Shown piece after piece: positions 1 through 8,925 of a DNA stretch of 64,000 nt (positions are counted from its first letter, which is position 1; the number at the start of each line of letters is the position of its first letter). The position numbers and the translations under genes are program-made. Location of the stretch: contig JBFXAQ010000012.1 in NCBI GenBank assembly GCA_050184115.1, positions 1-64,000 of the forward strand. The letters run 5' to 3'. The notes below the pieces were generated by a model that had not been told where the DNA came from, did no database searches, and saw nothing but the letters and a program-made list of their open reading frames with translations. The DNA comes from JACKNG01 sp050184115. Its GTDB lineage: Bacteria; Pseudomonadota; Gammaproteobacteria; Ga0077536.

Positions 1-1
1 T

Positions 2-3000
2 GCGCGGACGTTGTCGGTGACGGTGACGGACGCGAACGGGGTGGACAACCTGCCGTTGCCGGTGGCGACCATCACGGTGGTGCCTGGGAACGACGAGCCG
101 ACGCTGACCGCGACGGGGGTGAACCCGGGATTCGTGGAGAACGGTGTTGCGCAGGTCCTGTACGCGGGTGCGGTAGCGAACACGGTCGAGGCCGCACAGA
201 CCTTCACGGGTCTGACGCTGACCGTCACTAACGTGGTGGACGGGCCGGCCGAGCGATTGAACATCGACGGGTCCGCGGTGACGTTGACCGATGGCAATGG
301 CGGGACGACGGCGACGAACGGACTGACGTTCGCAGTGACGGTCGGTGGCGGCACGGCGACGGTGACGTTGACGAAAGGCGCCGGGGTGAGCGTCGCAGCG
401 TTGCAGACGGTCGTGAATACGTTGAGCTACCAGCACACGAGTGATGACCCGACGGCGGGTGGCCGCACCGTGACGTTGACGAGCGTGACGGACTCGGGTG
501 CGAACGGTGGCAACGACGACAACGTGGCGAGTCTTGCGCTCACGTCGACGGTGAACGTGATAGCCGTGAACGACGAGCCGACGTTCAGCGCGACGGGGAG
601 CAACCCGACCTTCACGGAAGACGGTGGGGTCGCGGTGCTGTACACGGGTGCGTCGGCGAACACGATTGAAGCGACGCAGACGTTCACGGGCCTGACGCTG
701 ACGGTGACGAACGTGGTGAACGGTGCGTCGGAGGTATTGAACGCCGACGGCACGGGGATCGCGCTGACCAACGGCAACGGCGGGACGACGGCGGGCAACG
801 GATTGACCATCGCGGTGACGTTGAGCGGTTCGACGGCGACGTTGACCTTGAGCGGCGGCAACTTGAGCGCGGCCGCACTGCAGACACTGGTCAATGGACT
901 CAGTTACCAGAATACATCGCAGGATCCGACGGGCGGTTCGCGGGTTGTGACGTTGACGAGCGTGACGGATTCGGGTCTGAACATCGCGCCGAACGACGCG
1001 GTGGCGACGTTGAACGTGGTGTCGACGGTGACGGTGGTTCCGGTCAATGACGAGCCGACGCTGAGCGCGACGGGTTCGAACCCGACGTTTACGGAGAACG
1101 GTTCGTCGCAGTTGCTGTACACGGGCGCGGCGGCGTCGACGGTGGAGGCGACGCAGACGTTCACGGGCTTGACGCTGACGGTGTCGAACGTGGCGAACGG
1201 GACGTCTGAGAAGCTGACGGTCAACGGTGTGGACGTAGACCTGGTGGCAGGCGGTCCGGTAGCGGTCGGGCCGGGCGGCCTGGTGGCGAATGTGGGGGTG
1301 GGCGGCGGTACGGCGACGGTGACGCTGAGCGGCGGGACGCTGAGCGCCGGACAACTGCAGACCCTGGTCAACGGGTTGAGCTACCGCAACACGAGCGAAG
1401 ATCCGACGGGTGGGACGCGTACGGTGACGCTGACGAGCGTGACGGACAGCGGCTCGAACGTGGCGCCGGACGACGCGGTGGCGACGTTGAACCTGGTGTC
1501 GACGGTGACGGTGACACCGGTCAATGACGAGCCGACGTTGAGTGCGACGGGTGTGAATCCGACGTACACGGAAGACGGTGCGGTGGCGGACCTGTACTCG
1601 GGCGTGACGGCCTCGACGGTGGAGGCGGCCCAGACGTTCACGGGCTTGACCTTGACGGTGACGAACGTGGTGAACGGCGCATCGGAGCGTCTGTCGGTCG
1701 ACGGTTCGACGGTGCAGCTGACGAACGGCAACAGCGGGACGACGGCGACGAACGGGCTGGGGTTCGCGGTGACGGTCTCGGGCGGTTTGGCGACGGTGAC
1801 GTTGACGGGCGGGACGCTGAGCGCGGCGGCGCTGCAGACGCTGGTGGACGGGTTGGGCTACCAGAACGTGTCGCAGGATCCGACGGGTGGGTCGCGCGTG
1901 GTGACGTTGACGAGCGTGACGGACAGCGGTTCGAACGTGGCGCCGAACGACGCGGTGGCGACGTTGAACGTGGTGTCGACGGTGACAGTGGTTCCGGTCA
2001 ATGACGAGCCGACGTTGAGTGCGACGGGGAGTGATCCGACGTTTACGGAGAACGGTTCGTCGCAGTTGCTGTACACGGGTGCGGCGGCGTCGACGGTGGA
2101 GGCGACGCAGACGTTCACGGGCTTGACGCTGACGGTGTCGAACGTGGCGAACGGGACGTCTGAGAAGCTGACGGTCAACGGTGTGGACGTAGACCTGGTG
2201 GCAGGCGGTCCGGTAGCGGTCGGGCCGGGCGGCCTGGTGGCGAACGTGGGGGTGGGCGGCGGTACGGCGACGGTGACGCTGAGCGGCGGGACGCTGAGCG
2301 CAGCGGCGCTGCAGACGCTGGTGGACGGGCTGAGCTACCACAACACGAGCGAAGATCCGACGGCTGGGACGCGCACGGTGACGTTGACGAGCGTGACGGA
2401 CAGCGGCTCGAACGTGGCGCCGAACGACGCGGTGGCGACGTTGAACCTGGTGTCGACGGTGACGGTGGATGCCGTGAACGACGCGCCGGCTTTCAGTGGC
2501 ATCGACGCCACGCCGAACTACATCCCGAGCGGCGGGACGCCAGTCACACTGGATGCGAACGGCACGGTGCTCGATGCCGAGCTCGGCAACCGCAACGACT
2601 ACACCGGGGCGACCCTGACCATCCGCCGCGACGGCGCATCGGCGGTGACGGTGGATGGCGTGGCGGACGGCGACGACGAGTTCGGCTTCGACACGGCGGG
2701 CGCATTGTTCACGGTGAACGGCACGGCGCTCGAAGCGGGCGGTCAGGCGTTCGCGACCTTCGACGTGACGACGACGCCGGGCGCGCTGGTGGTGACGTTC
2801 GACAGCGCAGCGACGACGGCGACGCAGGCACTGGTCAACGACGTACTGCAGCGGGTCACCTACCGCAACGACACCGATACCGGCGCCGTCCGTCTCGAGT
2901 ACGTGATGAACGACGGTAATGCGGCCAACGCCCAGGGTACTGGGGGCGCGCTCGATGGCACGACCGCCATCACGGTCGGTATCAGCGAGCGCCCGGTGGT

Positions 3001-6000
3001 GGACCTGAACGGTGGTGGAACCGGGAACGGTATCAACTTCAGCAGCACCTTCACCGAAAGCGGTTCCGTCGGCGTCCACACGCCGATCGCAGCCGTCGAT
3101 GCCACGACGACGGTGACCGACCCTGACGGCGGCGACAACCTGGCCTCGATCACGATCACCCTCGCCGGGAACGTCGACGGCGTTCTCGAAGTGCTGAACG
3201 TCACCGCCGGCGGCGGCGTCTCCGCCAGCGGCAACGGCACGGGTTCGATCACCCTGACTGGTGCGGCGCTGCCGGCGGCCTACGAAACCGTGCTGCGGAC
3301 CTTGACCTACGATCACACCGGCGACGATCCGACAGCCGGTGCGCGCACCATTTCGGTCACGGCAACCGACCAGCACGGCGTGGTCAGCACTGTCGCCACC
3401 AGCACGATCACCGTCGTGCCCACCAACGACGCCCCGTTCAACGCTGGCGGCGCCCTGCCGAGCGACATCGCGGCCATCCAGAACGCGGCGACGAACGTCA
3501 ACCTGTCGACCTTGAACCTGCAGGATGTCGACGAGAACAGTCTGCAGGTTCTCACCCTGGACCTGCAGACCGCGGGCGCCAACGGAACCCTCGCGGCGTC
3601 CAATGGCGGCGGGGTGACGGTCGGCGGCACGGCCACCCTGATGACCCTGACCGGCACCCTGGCGAATCTCAACACCTACATCAACAACGCCAGCGCCATC
3701 ACCTACACCGGCCCGACCGTCGGCGAGAACATCGACACCCTGGCCGTGACGATCAACGACAACGACGGCAGTGGCGCAGTCGCCCTCGGCAGCATCAACT
3801 TCGATGTCACCAACCCGGTGCCGGCGACGACCTCGATCACGCTGGCCAACCTCGATGGAGCGACGGGTTTCAAGCTGAACGGCATCAACGGCAACGCAAC
3901 ACCAGCATTACGCGATTTCACCGGCACCGCGGTCACTGTCGCTGGCGACCTGAACGGCGACGGTTTCGCCGACATGGTGGTGACCGCGCGGCGCGCGGAG
4001 CTGGGCAATTTTCTACCGCCGGATGCCGGCGAGGCGTATGTCGTGTTCGGTGCATCAAGAGCAACCTGGACCAGTCGCGTGGGCGGCACCACCGGGTTCA
4101 ATCTGGGTACTCTCGACGGGACCAACGGCTTCGTCGTGCGTGGAGATGTGACCGGCGCGCAAACCAAGACCACGCTCGGTACGAGCCTGGCCGCGGGCGG
4201 AGACTACAATGGCGATGCCATCCCGGACATCCTGCTCGGTGAGGGCTTCGAGAAGAACCCAAACGGCGCGGTGGTCGTCTACGGCGACTCGGATCCCGGC
4301 GATCTCGGCGGGCTCAACGGTCTCGACGCCACGACGCTCGATGGTGCGAGCGATTTCAACGCCGACGGCGTCGATGACGGTGCCAGGTTCGATGGCTTGA
4401 GTTCTTCCGCTGGTACGGCGCAGTCGGCCGCGGTCGGTAGCGGTGGCGATATCGACAACGACGGTATCGACGACATCCTGGTCGGTAACGGCGGTATTGA
4501 TTTCGTCGGCCGTACGGATGCCGGCTCGGCTTTCCTCGTGTTTGGCAGCGGCAGCCTCGACGCCCTCGCCGATCTCGGTCAGAGCAACGGCACCAACGTG
4601 CTCAGCTTTGCGGGCGACGCGGCGAACCGGCAGGTAGGCCTCGCGGTCAACGGCATCGGTGACATCAACGGCGATGGCTTCGCCGATTTCGCCATCGGCC
4701 AGCCGTCGAACGACACCACCGCCGGCGTCGTCCACGTGGTGTTCGGCAACAGCCGCACCGCGCTTGCCACGCTCGCGTCCAACTTGGTGGGAAGCAGCCT
4801 CGCCGTTCAGCTGACCGGTACCAACGGCTTCACCATCACGGGGCCAAGCAGCGTCGGCGCCAAGATCGGCGCCGCAGGTATCACCGGCATCGGGGATTTC
4901 AACGGCGACGGTTTCGACGATTTCTTCCTTGGAGATACGACTGGCGGTGGTGGTACGGTGGTGTACGGCCGCGGCACTGCATTCCCTGATACGCTCAGTC
5001 TGAACTCGCTGTTCACTAATCAGAGCACGGGTTTCCACTTGCGTGGAATTGGTTCAGCCGTTGCCGCGGCAGGCGATATCAACGGCGACGGCTTGGCGGA
5101 TATCGTCCTCGGCGGCGAATTACTCGTCGGAAACAACGCGTTCGTTTTGTTCGGACACCGCGACATCGCCACGTCTGGTTTCCTCGTCAACAACCAGTAC
5201 CTCGAGGATCTCGGCAAGGTTGGCAACGCCGTCATCGATTTCTCGGACGGCCGGGATTTCCACGGTGTCGTCGCCGCCGACCCGGATGGTCCGGGTTACC
5301 TCCTGCTCAACCCGGGTGACCCGATGTTCGGTGCCGGGATTCGCCTGGTCGGGGTGAACGGCTCAAGCACCGGCTTCAGCGTCGGCGGCGGCGGCGACAT
5401 CGACGGCGACATCGACGGCGACGGTTTCGACGACATCATGGTCGGCGCACCGGATGCCAACAACGCCACCCAGACCAACGGTCCGTCCGGCCAGGCTTAC
5501 GTGGTCTATGGCCAGGACTTCGGTTTCGTCGGAGATCCCGCCCAGAATGTGACGGCGACCGGGGCCGACAAGCTCATCGGCAGCGCACACGACGACGTGC
5601 TCAGCAGCGGCGGCAACGCTGGCGTCGTGATGCGCGGTGGGGCCGGCGACGACGTGCTGCGCGTCAACGCCGGCGAAGCCAGCGTAGACGGCGGTGGTGG
5701 TTTCGACATCCTCACTCCGGACGCCAATGGCATCGGCCTCAATTTCGATGCACTGACCGACAAGCTCGGCTACCGCAACGTGGAGAGCATCCAGTTGAAC
5801 GGCTTTGGCACCAACGCGCTTGCGCTCGACGTGCGCGACGTCCTGGAGATGTCGGGCGCCGGGCGCGAGCTCATCCTTACCGGCGTGAATGCCGAGAACG
5901 ATGCCATCAGCCTGACTGGTGGCTGGTCCGCCGATGGGGCGGTCAATCGTGACGTCTTCGTGGCCGCTGACGCCAGCACGCAGAACCTAGCCTTCGACGT

Positions 6001-6064
6001 CTTCGTCCACAACGATCTCACGGTGCTCATCCAGGGCGACCTGACCAACGTCACCGTGAGCTGA
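2..6064 (+). CDS. Giant repetitive surface/secreted protein, 5' truncated (tandem Ig/cadherin-like repeats, FG-GAP repeats, RTX-like tail)
   Basis: The reading frame is already open at the window edge, so the N-terminus is missing; about 2020 residues are visible. Residues about 30-825 are five tandem repeats of about 159 residues, each opening with a NDEPT motif and rich in Thr, Val, Gly and Asp. They resemble cadherin-like/VCBS-type beta-sandwich repeats of large adhesins. More diverged units follow to about residue 1280. Residues about 1318-1820 hold at least seven FG-GAP (integrin-alpha type) repeats with calcium-loop motifs of the form DxNGDGxxD (DLNGDGFAD, DINGDGFAD, DFNGDGFDD). A short GGAGDDVL-type RTX stretch lies near residue 1880. 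This architecture is typical of large calcium-binding proteins secreted by type I systems, and surface adhesion or a matrix role is inferred. There is no PEP-CTERM tail. The substrate and secretion system cannot be named from this window. Confidence 0.85.
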   Translation, partial: ARTLSVTVTDANGVDNLPLPVATITVVPGNDEPTLTATGVNPGFVENGVAQVLYAGAVANTVEAAQTFTGLTLTVTNVVDGPAERLNIDGSAVTLTDGNGGTTATNGLTFAVTVGGGTATVTLTKGAGVSVAALQTVVNTLSYQHTSDDPTAGGRTVTLTSVTDSGANGGNDDNVASLALTSTVNVIAVNDEPTFSATGSNPTFTEDGGVAVLYTGASANTIEATQTFTGLTLTVTNVVNGASEVLNADGTGIALTNGNGGTTAGNGLTIAVTLSGSTATLTLSGGNLSAAALQTLVNGLSYQNTSQDPTGGSRVVTLTSVTDSGLNIAPNDAVATLNVVSTVTVVPVNDEPTLSATGSNPTFTENGSSQLLYTGAAASTVEATQTFTGLTLTVSNVANGTSEKLTVNGVDVDLVAGGPVAVGPGGLVANVGVGGGTATVTLSGGTLSAGQLQTLVNGLSYRNTSEDPTGGTRTVTLTSVTDSGSNVAPDDAVATLNLVSTVTVTPVNDEPTLSATGVNPTYTEDGAVADLYSGVTASTVEAAQTFTGLTLTVTNVVNGASERLSVDGSTVQLTNGNSGTTATNGLGFAVTVSGGLATVTLTGGTLSAAALQTLVDGLGYQNVSQDPTGGSRVVTLTSVTDSGSNVAPNDAVATLNVVSTVTVVPVNDEPTLSATGSDPTFTENGSSQLLYTGAAASTVEATQTFTGLTLTVSNVANGTSEKLTVNGVDVDLVAGGPVAVGPGGLVANVGVGGGTATVTLSGGTLSAAALQTLVDGLSYHNTSEDPTAGTRTVTLTSVTDSGSNVAPNDAVATLNLVSTVTVDAVNDAPAFSGIDATPNYIPSGGTPVTLDANGTVLDAELGNRNDYTGATLTIRRDGASAVTVDGVADGDDEFGFDTAGALFTVNGTALEAGGQAFATFDVTTTPGALVVTFDSAATTATQALVNDVLQRVTYRNDTDTGAVRLEYVMNDGNAANAQGTGGALDGTTAITVGISERPVVDLNGGGTGNGINFSSTFTESGSVGVHTPIAAVDATTTVTDPDGGDNLASITITLAGNVDGVLEVLNVTAGGGVSASGNGTGSITLTGAALPAAYETVLRTLTYDHTGDDPTAGARTISVTATDQHGVVSTVATSTITVVPTNDAPFNAGGALPSDIAAIQNAATNVNLSTLNLQDVDENSLQVLTLDLQTAGANGTLAASNGGGVTVGGTATLMTLTGTLANLNTYINNASAITYTGPTVGENIDTLAVTINDNDGSGAVALGSINFDVTNPVPATTSITLANLDGATGFKLNGINGNATPALRDFTGTAVTVAGDLNGDGFADMVVTARRAELGNFLPPDAGEAYVVFGASRATWTSRVGGTTGFNLGTLDGTNGFVVRGDVTGAQTKTTLGTSLAAGGDYNGDAIPDILLGEGFEKNPNGAVVVYGDSDPGDLGGLNGLDATTLDGASDFNADGVDDGARFDGLSSSAGTAQSAAVGSGGDIDNDGIDDILVGNGGIDFVGRTDAGSAFLVFGSGSLDALADLGQSNGTNVLSFAGDAANRQVGLAVNGIGDINGDGFADFAIGQPSNDTTAGVVHVVFGNSRTALATLASNLVGSSLAVQLTGTNGFTITGPSSVGAKIGAAGITGIGDFNGDGFDDFFLGDTTGGGGTVVYGRGTAFPDTLSLNSLFTNQSTGFHLRGIGSAVAAAGDINGDGLADIVLGGELLVGNNAFVLFGHRDIATSGFLVNNQYLEDLGKVGNAVIDFSDGRDFHGVVAADPDGPGYLLLNPGDPMFGAGIRLVGVNGSSTGFSVGGGGDIDGDIDGDGFDDIMVGAPDANNATQTNGPSGQAYVVYGQDFGFVGDPAQNVTATGADKLIGSAHDDVLSSGGNAGVVMRGGAGDDVLRVNAGEASVDGGGGFDILTPDANGIGLNFDALTDKLGYRNVESIQLNGFGTNALALDVRDVLEMSGAGRELILTGVNAENDAISLTGGWSADGAVNRDVFVAADASTQNLAFDVFVHNDLTVLIQGDLTNVTVS
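89..2476 (+). repeat. Five in-frame tandem repeats of 477-480 bp within the surface protein gene
   Basis: The conserved NDEPT codons start at 89, 569, 1046, 1523 and 2000, and a diverged copy (NDAP) starts at 2477. The period is 480 bp once and then exactly 477 bp (159 codons). Units starting at 1046 and 2000 are nearly identical at DNA level over about 320 bp, closer than either is to the unit between them. That suggests recent recombination or gene conversion. Confidence 0.9.
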
Positions 6065-6087
6065 GGTTCCAGGTAGGAAATCACCAT

Positions 6088-6111
6088 CGGTCGGGGCTTG
6101 CGCCCTGACCG
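6088..6111 (+). terminator. Strong hairpin just after the surface protein gene, candidate terminator
   Basis: A 10-bp stem (CGGTCGGGGC / GCCCTGACCG, with one G-U pair) closes a TTGC loop 24 bp after the stop codon. No T-run follows, so it is either a weak intrinsic terminator or an RNA 3'-end protecting hairpin. Confidence 0.45.
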
Positions 6112-7216
6112 CCTGCAGTGCTGACGTGCGTACTGCCATGTGCGAGCCTCGAGCGGGTTCTGCGTCATCGAATGCTTTCGTCGCGCCCGGACTCCGTCGC
6201 ACCGAACATGAGCGGAGATGATTACGACGACCTGATGCGGTACGGCGGTGGGACGTCCCGGTGCTGATATGGCCGGTGCCGGATAGCAAGGCGCTGGTGC
6301 GCGTGACCGTCGCGATTGCGAGCAGGGCGGACGACGCCGCAGATCGGCTGGCGCCCATTTCAGCCCCTAACGCGCTGTGCAGCGCGCGTGTCCCTTACCC
6401 CGGTCGGCACACAGGCCCGAGCGTCCGCCGCCTGGTCCGCAGCGCAATTGGATGTCGTTGCCGTGAACCGCTGCCTTTCCGTCGCAGACGGCAGCTAGTC
6501 GTCCGCTGATGACCGTCGGCACGATCGGTGGGATCCGTCCAAGGTATCGAAAAAAGAGCGCGACATCTCCGCGCCGCGTGCGGCCAGCCGTGCAACGGGC
6601 CCCCTGGCGCTGGCCGCGGCTGCTGCGCGGCGCGGTCGGTCAGCCCGTCGCGAGCCTCTCCACGCCCCACGCTACCGTCGTCGTTCGCACCGGCGCGCCG
6701 TGGATAGTCCTCAGCCGCGTACGGGACGGGTGCATCCCGGCCTTCGGGACGCGATGCCACTTGTCGTGATGCCCGGTCAGTGAACGATGGCCTTGCAGGA
6801 TGTGCAATTGGTCCTGCCGGACGGGCATCCCGCGGGCTGTCCGGTGGGAGCCGGGCGCATGCCACGCACGAGTTAGCGAAATCGGTTCCGGCTCCGTGTA
6901 ATAGAGAGTCGGCAAGGGGGTTGACCGACCGTCCGCTTACGGGGGTGACCGCGCCGTGAACCCGGTCGGAGCACCGGGCGATGTCCGGTGCGGGACTGTG
7001 CCCCTCGGCGGCCGCCACGTGGGCGTCGCGTCGAGGGTGTCGCCCTGGTAGTCATCGCCGAGCGACCCCTGATCGGGCCCCGCGCCGCGCTTGTCCCTGG
7101 TCTGGACCGCAAAAGAAGAGGTAGTCAAAGCCCACGTTCGCTCGCCATCTTCAGACGGCCATCCCGCTCGCGATGAACTTCTGCTGGCGCTGCCAGGTTG
7201 GCGGTAGCGAGCATGC
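6112..7216. other. About 1.1 kb with no credible gene
   Basis: Open frames exist here only because the DNA is GC-rich. Their translations are Arg/Pro/Ala-rich with no recognisable domain, signal peptide or convincing ribosome binding site. I saw no tRNA, IS end or inverted repeat. It may be a decayed gene or a spacer between the surface protein gene and the convergent PEP-CTERM gene. Confidence 0.5.
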
Positions 7217-7250
7217 AAAAAAAAACCTCCCCGGGGTGGGGAGGTCTTTT
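7217..7250 (-). terminator. Intrinsic, potentially bidirectional terminator of the PEP-CTERM gene
   Basis: A perfect 7-bp GC stem (CCTCCCC 7226-7232, GGGGAGG 7238-7244) with a 5-nt loop is flanked by nine A at 7217-7225. On the minus strand this gives a nine-T tail directly after the stem. A shorter TCTTTT lies on the other side, so plus-strand termination is also possible. The stem lies about 60 bp past the stop codon of the minus-strand gene. Confidence 0.9.
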
Positions 7251-7301
7251 CTAGCCAAGGCCCGCTGGGCGGGCCATGGCAGGCCAGGCTCTGACCCGGG
7301 G

Positions 7302-8315
7302 TCAGGCAGCCTTCTTCGCGTTGCGGCGGCGGCGGGCGGCGCCGGCCACGAAGAGACCCGTGCCGATCAGCGCCAGCGAGGCCGGTTCCGGGACGAAGGT
7401 GCCACCACCGAGGAAGGTGGTGTTCATCTGCGCCTGGAAGTCGCAGACACCCAGGTTGGTGTTGCCGGAGCAGCGGAAGTTGTTGATTGCATCGCCACCG
7501 AAGCTGGCCGTCTGGCCGACCACGGAGGTCGAGGCGAGGACCGTACCGCCGGGCGTTTCGTTGAACGGGGTGCTCAACGCGTTGACCGTGGTCAGGTCGA
7601 CGACCAGCGAGAACAGGTCGTTGACGATGTAGTCGGTGTTCAGGTCAGTGATGAGGAAGTCCAGCGCCAGACGAGCCGAACCGGTCGAGCTGATGGTATC
7701 GGTCGTGTTGTTGTCGGCAAGATCCCAGTCGCCGTCGCCGTTGTCGTCGTTCGGCGCCACACCCGGCAGCTTCACGCCCGAGGTATTCAGCATGCCCGGG
7801 CCGAGCGGGTCGGAGAAGACCATCTTGCTGGTGCTGGCGATGAGCACGCCATCACCGTAGCCCGCGCCGGTCGCCTGGTTGGCGTTGGACACCGCGTCGT
7901 AGAACAGGCGGAAGATCGGCGTGCGGTCGAGGAAACCGTCACCGTCGCCGTCGGTCATGTCGATCACCCAGTTCAACGACTCGCCAACGGTGTTGGCGCT
8001 GCCGGTGATGGTGGTGATGATCGGGATGTCGAACTGCAGGGTCAGCTGGCCCGGGATCCCGGCAATCGCCAGGTTGATGGCATTGTGGCCAACCAGGCGC
8101 GACCCGGTGGTGATGCGGCCATTGCCGTCGGTCGCAATGCCGTTGCCGAGCACGTCCTTGACGATGGCGTTACCAGCGGACGAGCCGATCGCGCTGAGAT
8201 CGATGTTGGTCGCACCACCGGCGCCGAGGCCATCGGGGTCGAGGGTGAGGTAACCGGCCTGGGCCGTGCCGCCGAAGGCGAGGAGCAGGGCGGCCGCGAG
8301 TGCTTTCTTGGTCAT
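7302..8315 (-). CDS. PEP-CTERM sorting-domain protein (exosortase substrate)
   Basis: This 337-residue secreted protein has a Sec signal peptide at residues 1 to about 21 (MTKKALAAALLLAFGG...AQA). Its C-terminus is a classical PEP-CTERM tail: VPEPASLALIGTGL, a short hydrophobic helix, then an Arg/Lys-rich end (ARRRRNAKKAA). By family knowledge the tail is recognised at the inner membrane and cleaved by an exosortase; exosortase A is encoded at 25933-27495. The body is rich in Asp, Asn, Gly and Thr and has a calcium-loop-like DGDGDGFLDRTP stretch, but I recognise no enzymatic fold. The start ATG has AGGAG seven bases upstream. The gene stands alone, with its own terminator and a sigma-54 type promoter, and is probably a matrix protein co-regulated with exopolysaccharide. 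Confidence 0.9.
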   Translation of the reverse strand: MTKKALAAALLLAFGGTAQAGYLTLDPDGLGAGGATNIDLSAIGSSAGNAIVKDVLGNGIATDGNGRITTGSRLVGHNAINLAIAGIPGQLTLQFDIPIITTITGSANTVGESLNWVIDMTDGDGDGFLDRTPIFRLFYDAVSNANQATGAGYGDGVLIASTSKMVFSDPLGPGMLNTSGVKLPGVAPNDDNGDGDWDLADNNTTDTISSTGSARLALDFLITDLNTDYIVNDLFSLVVDLTTVNALSTPFNETPGGTVLASTSVVGQTASFGGDAINNFRCSGNTNLGVCDFQAQMNTTFLGGGTFVPEPASLALIGTGLFVAGAARRRRNAKKAA

Positions 8316-8403
8316 TTATCGTCTCCTGAAACTTTGACGATGCGGTTGAAATTCGAGCCTGGCGTCCGACGGGGTCGACCGGTGTGGCTTTGCTCGGTGT
8401 CTA

Positions 8404-8419
8404 TGCATGCCGCGTGCCA
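8404..8419 (-). promoter_or_regulatory. Sigma-54 (-24/-12) promoter of the PEP-CTERM gene
   Basis: Read on the minus strand the sequence is TGGCACGCGGCATGCA. It matches the sigma-54 consensus TGGCACG-N4-TTGCW at the invariant GG and GC with the exact 10-nt spacing between them; only the first T of TTGCW differs. Transcription would start near 8394, leaving a leader of about 79 nt before the ATG at 8315. Sigma-54 promoters need an enhancer-binding activator, and the two dyads upstream are plausible sites for it. Confidence 0.8.
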
Positions 8420-8481
8420 CAAATTAATTTCTTTTTAAAACAACAAGATGAAATTTCAGGGGCAGGCTGCCTGGGGCCGAG

Positions 8482-8498
8482 TGTAAAGTTCATTGACA
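8482..8498. promoter_or_regulatory. Enhancer-like dyad, proximal copy
   Basis: TGTAAAGTTCATTGACA is an imperfect inverted repeat (TGTAAA-N5-TTGACA). It lies about 85 bp upstream of the -12 element of the minus-strand sigma-54 promoter, a usual distance for an activator site. A second copy is at 8595. PEP-CTERM loci usually encode the PrsK/PrsR two-component pair with a sigma-54 activator; assigning this site to PrsR is inference. Confidence 0.65.
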
Positions 8499-8594
8499 GC
8501 GACGACGGTGCATTTTGTGGCCCCCGTCGCGCTCCTTCCCTTGGATTTGCATCGAATCCAAATAAAAACAAAGGGTTAATTGATTTCCTAGGGC

Positions 8595-8611
8595 TGTAAA
8601 GTTTATTGACG
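8595..8611. promoter_or_regulatory. Enhancer-like dyad, distal copy
   Basis: TGTAAAGTTTATTGACG differs from the proximal copy at two of 17 positions and lies in the same orientation 113 bp further upstream. Two copies in an AT-rich pocket of an otherwise GC-rich region argue against chance. The site lies between the PEP-CTERM gene and prsT and could act on both, but no sigma-54 element is visible on the prsT side. Confidence 0.6.
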
Positions 8612-8925
8612 CGGCCTTTCGATCAATCCCAAGTCACTGAAAAATCAGCCGCCCGCGGCCTGCGGCCCGTATACCCGGCGCGGATTCCCGGTGGCCCGGC
8701 AGGCGCGCCGCCATGGCAGCCATTCCGAGCTTCGGACCGGTCACCGGCCGTGGTCAGAAACTGGCACGACCCGGCTCGGCCGGGCACGCATTTTAAGGCC
8801 ATAATCGCTGCTGCCGTTAAACCTTGCGCGCCGCGGATTTCGTGCACCGGACGCAGTGCCGGGCGGCGCTATCCTGTAACCTCGTCAACCTCGTATCCGA
8901 CACCGTTCCTGAGGTCCCCCCGTTC

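Noticed and set aside
6395..7018. 207-codon minus-strand frame in the gene-free region
   Set aside because: No domain, no convincing ribosome site, composition typical of non-coding GC-rich DNA.
8762..8776. TGGCACGACCCGGCT as a sigma-54 promoter for prsT
   Set aside because: The GG and GC are one base too close; the required spacing is not met.
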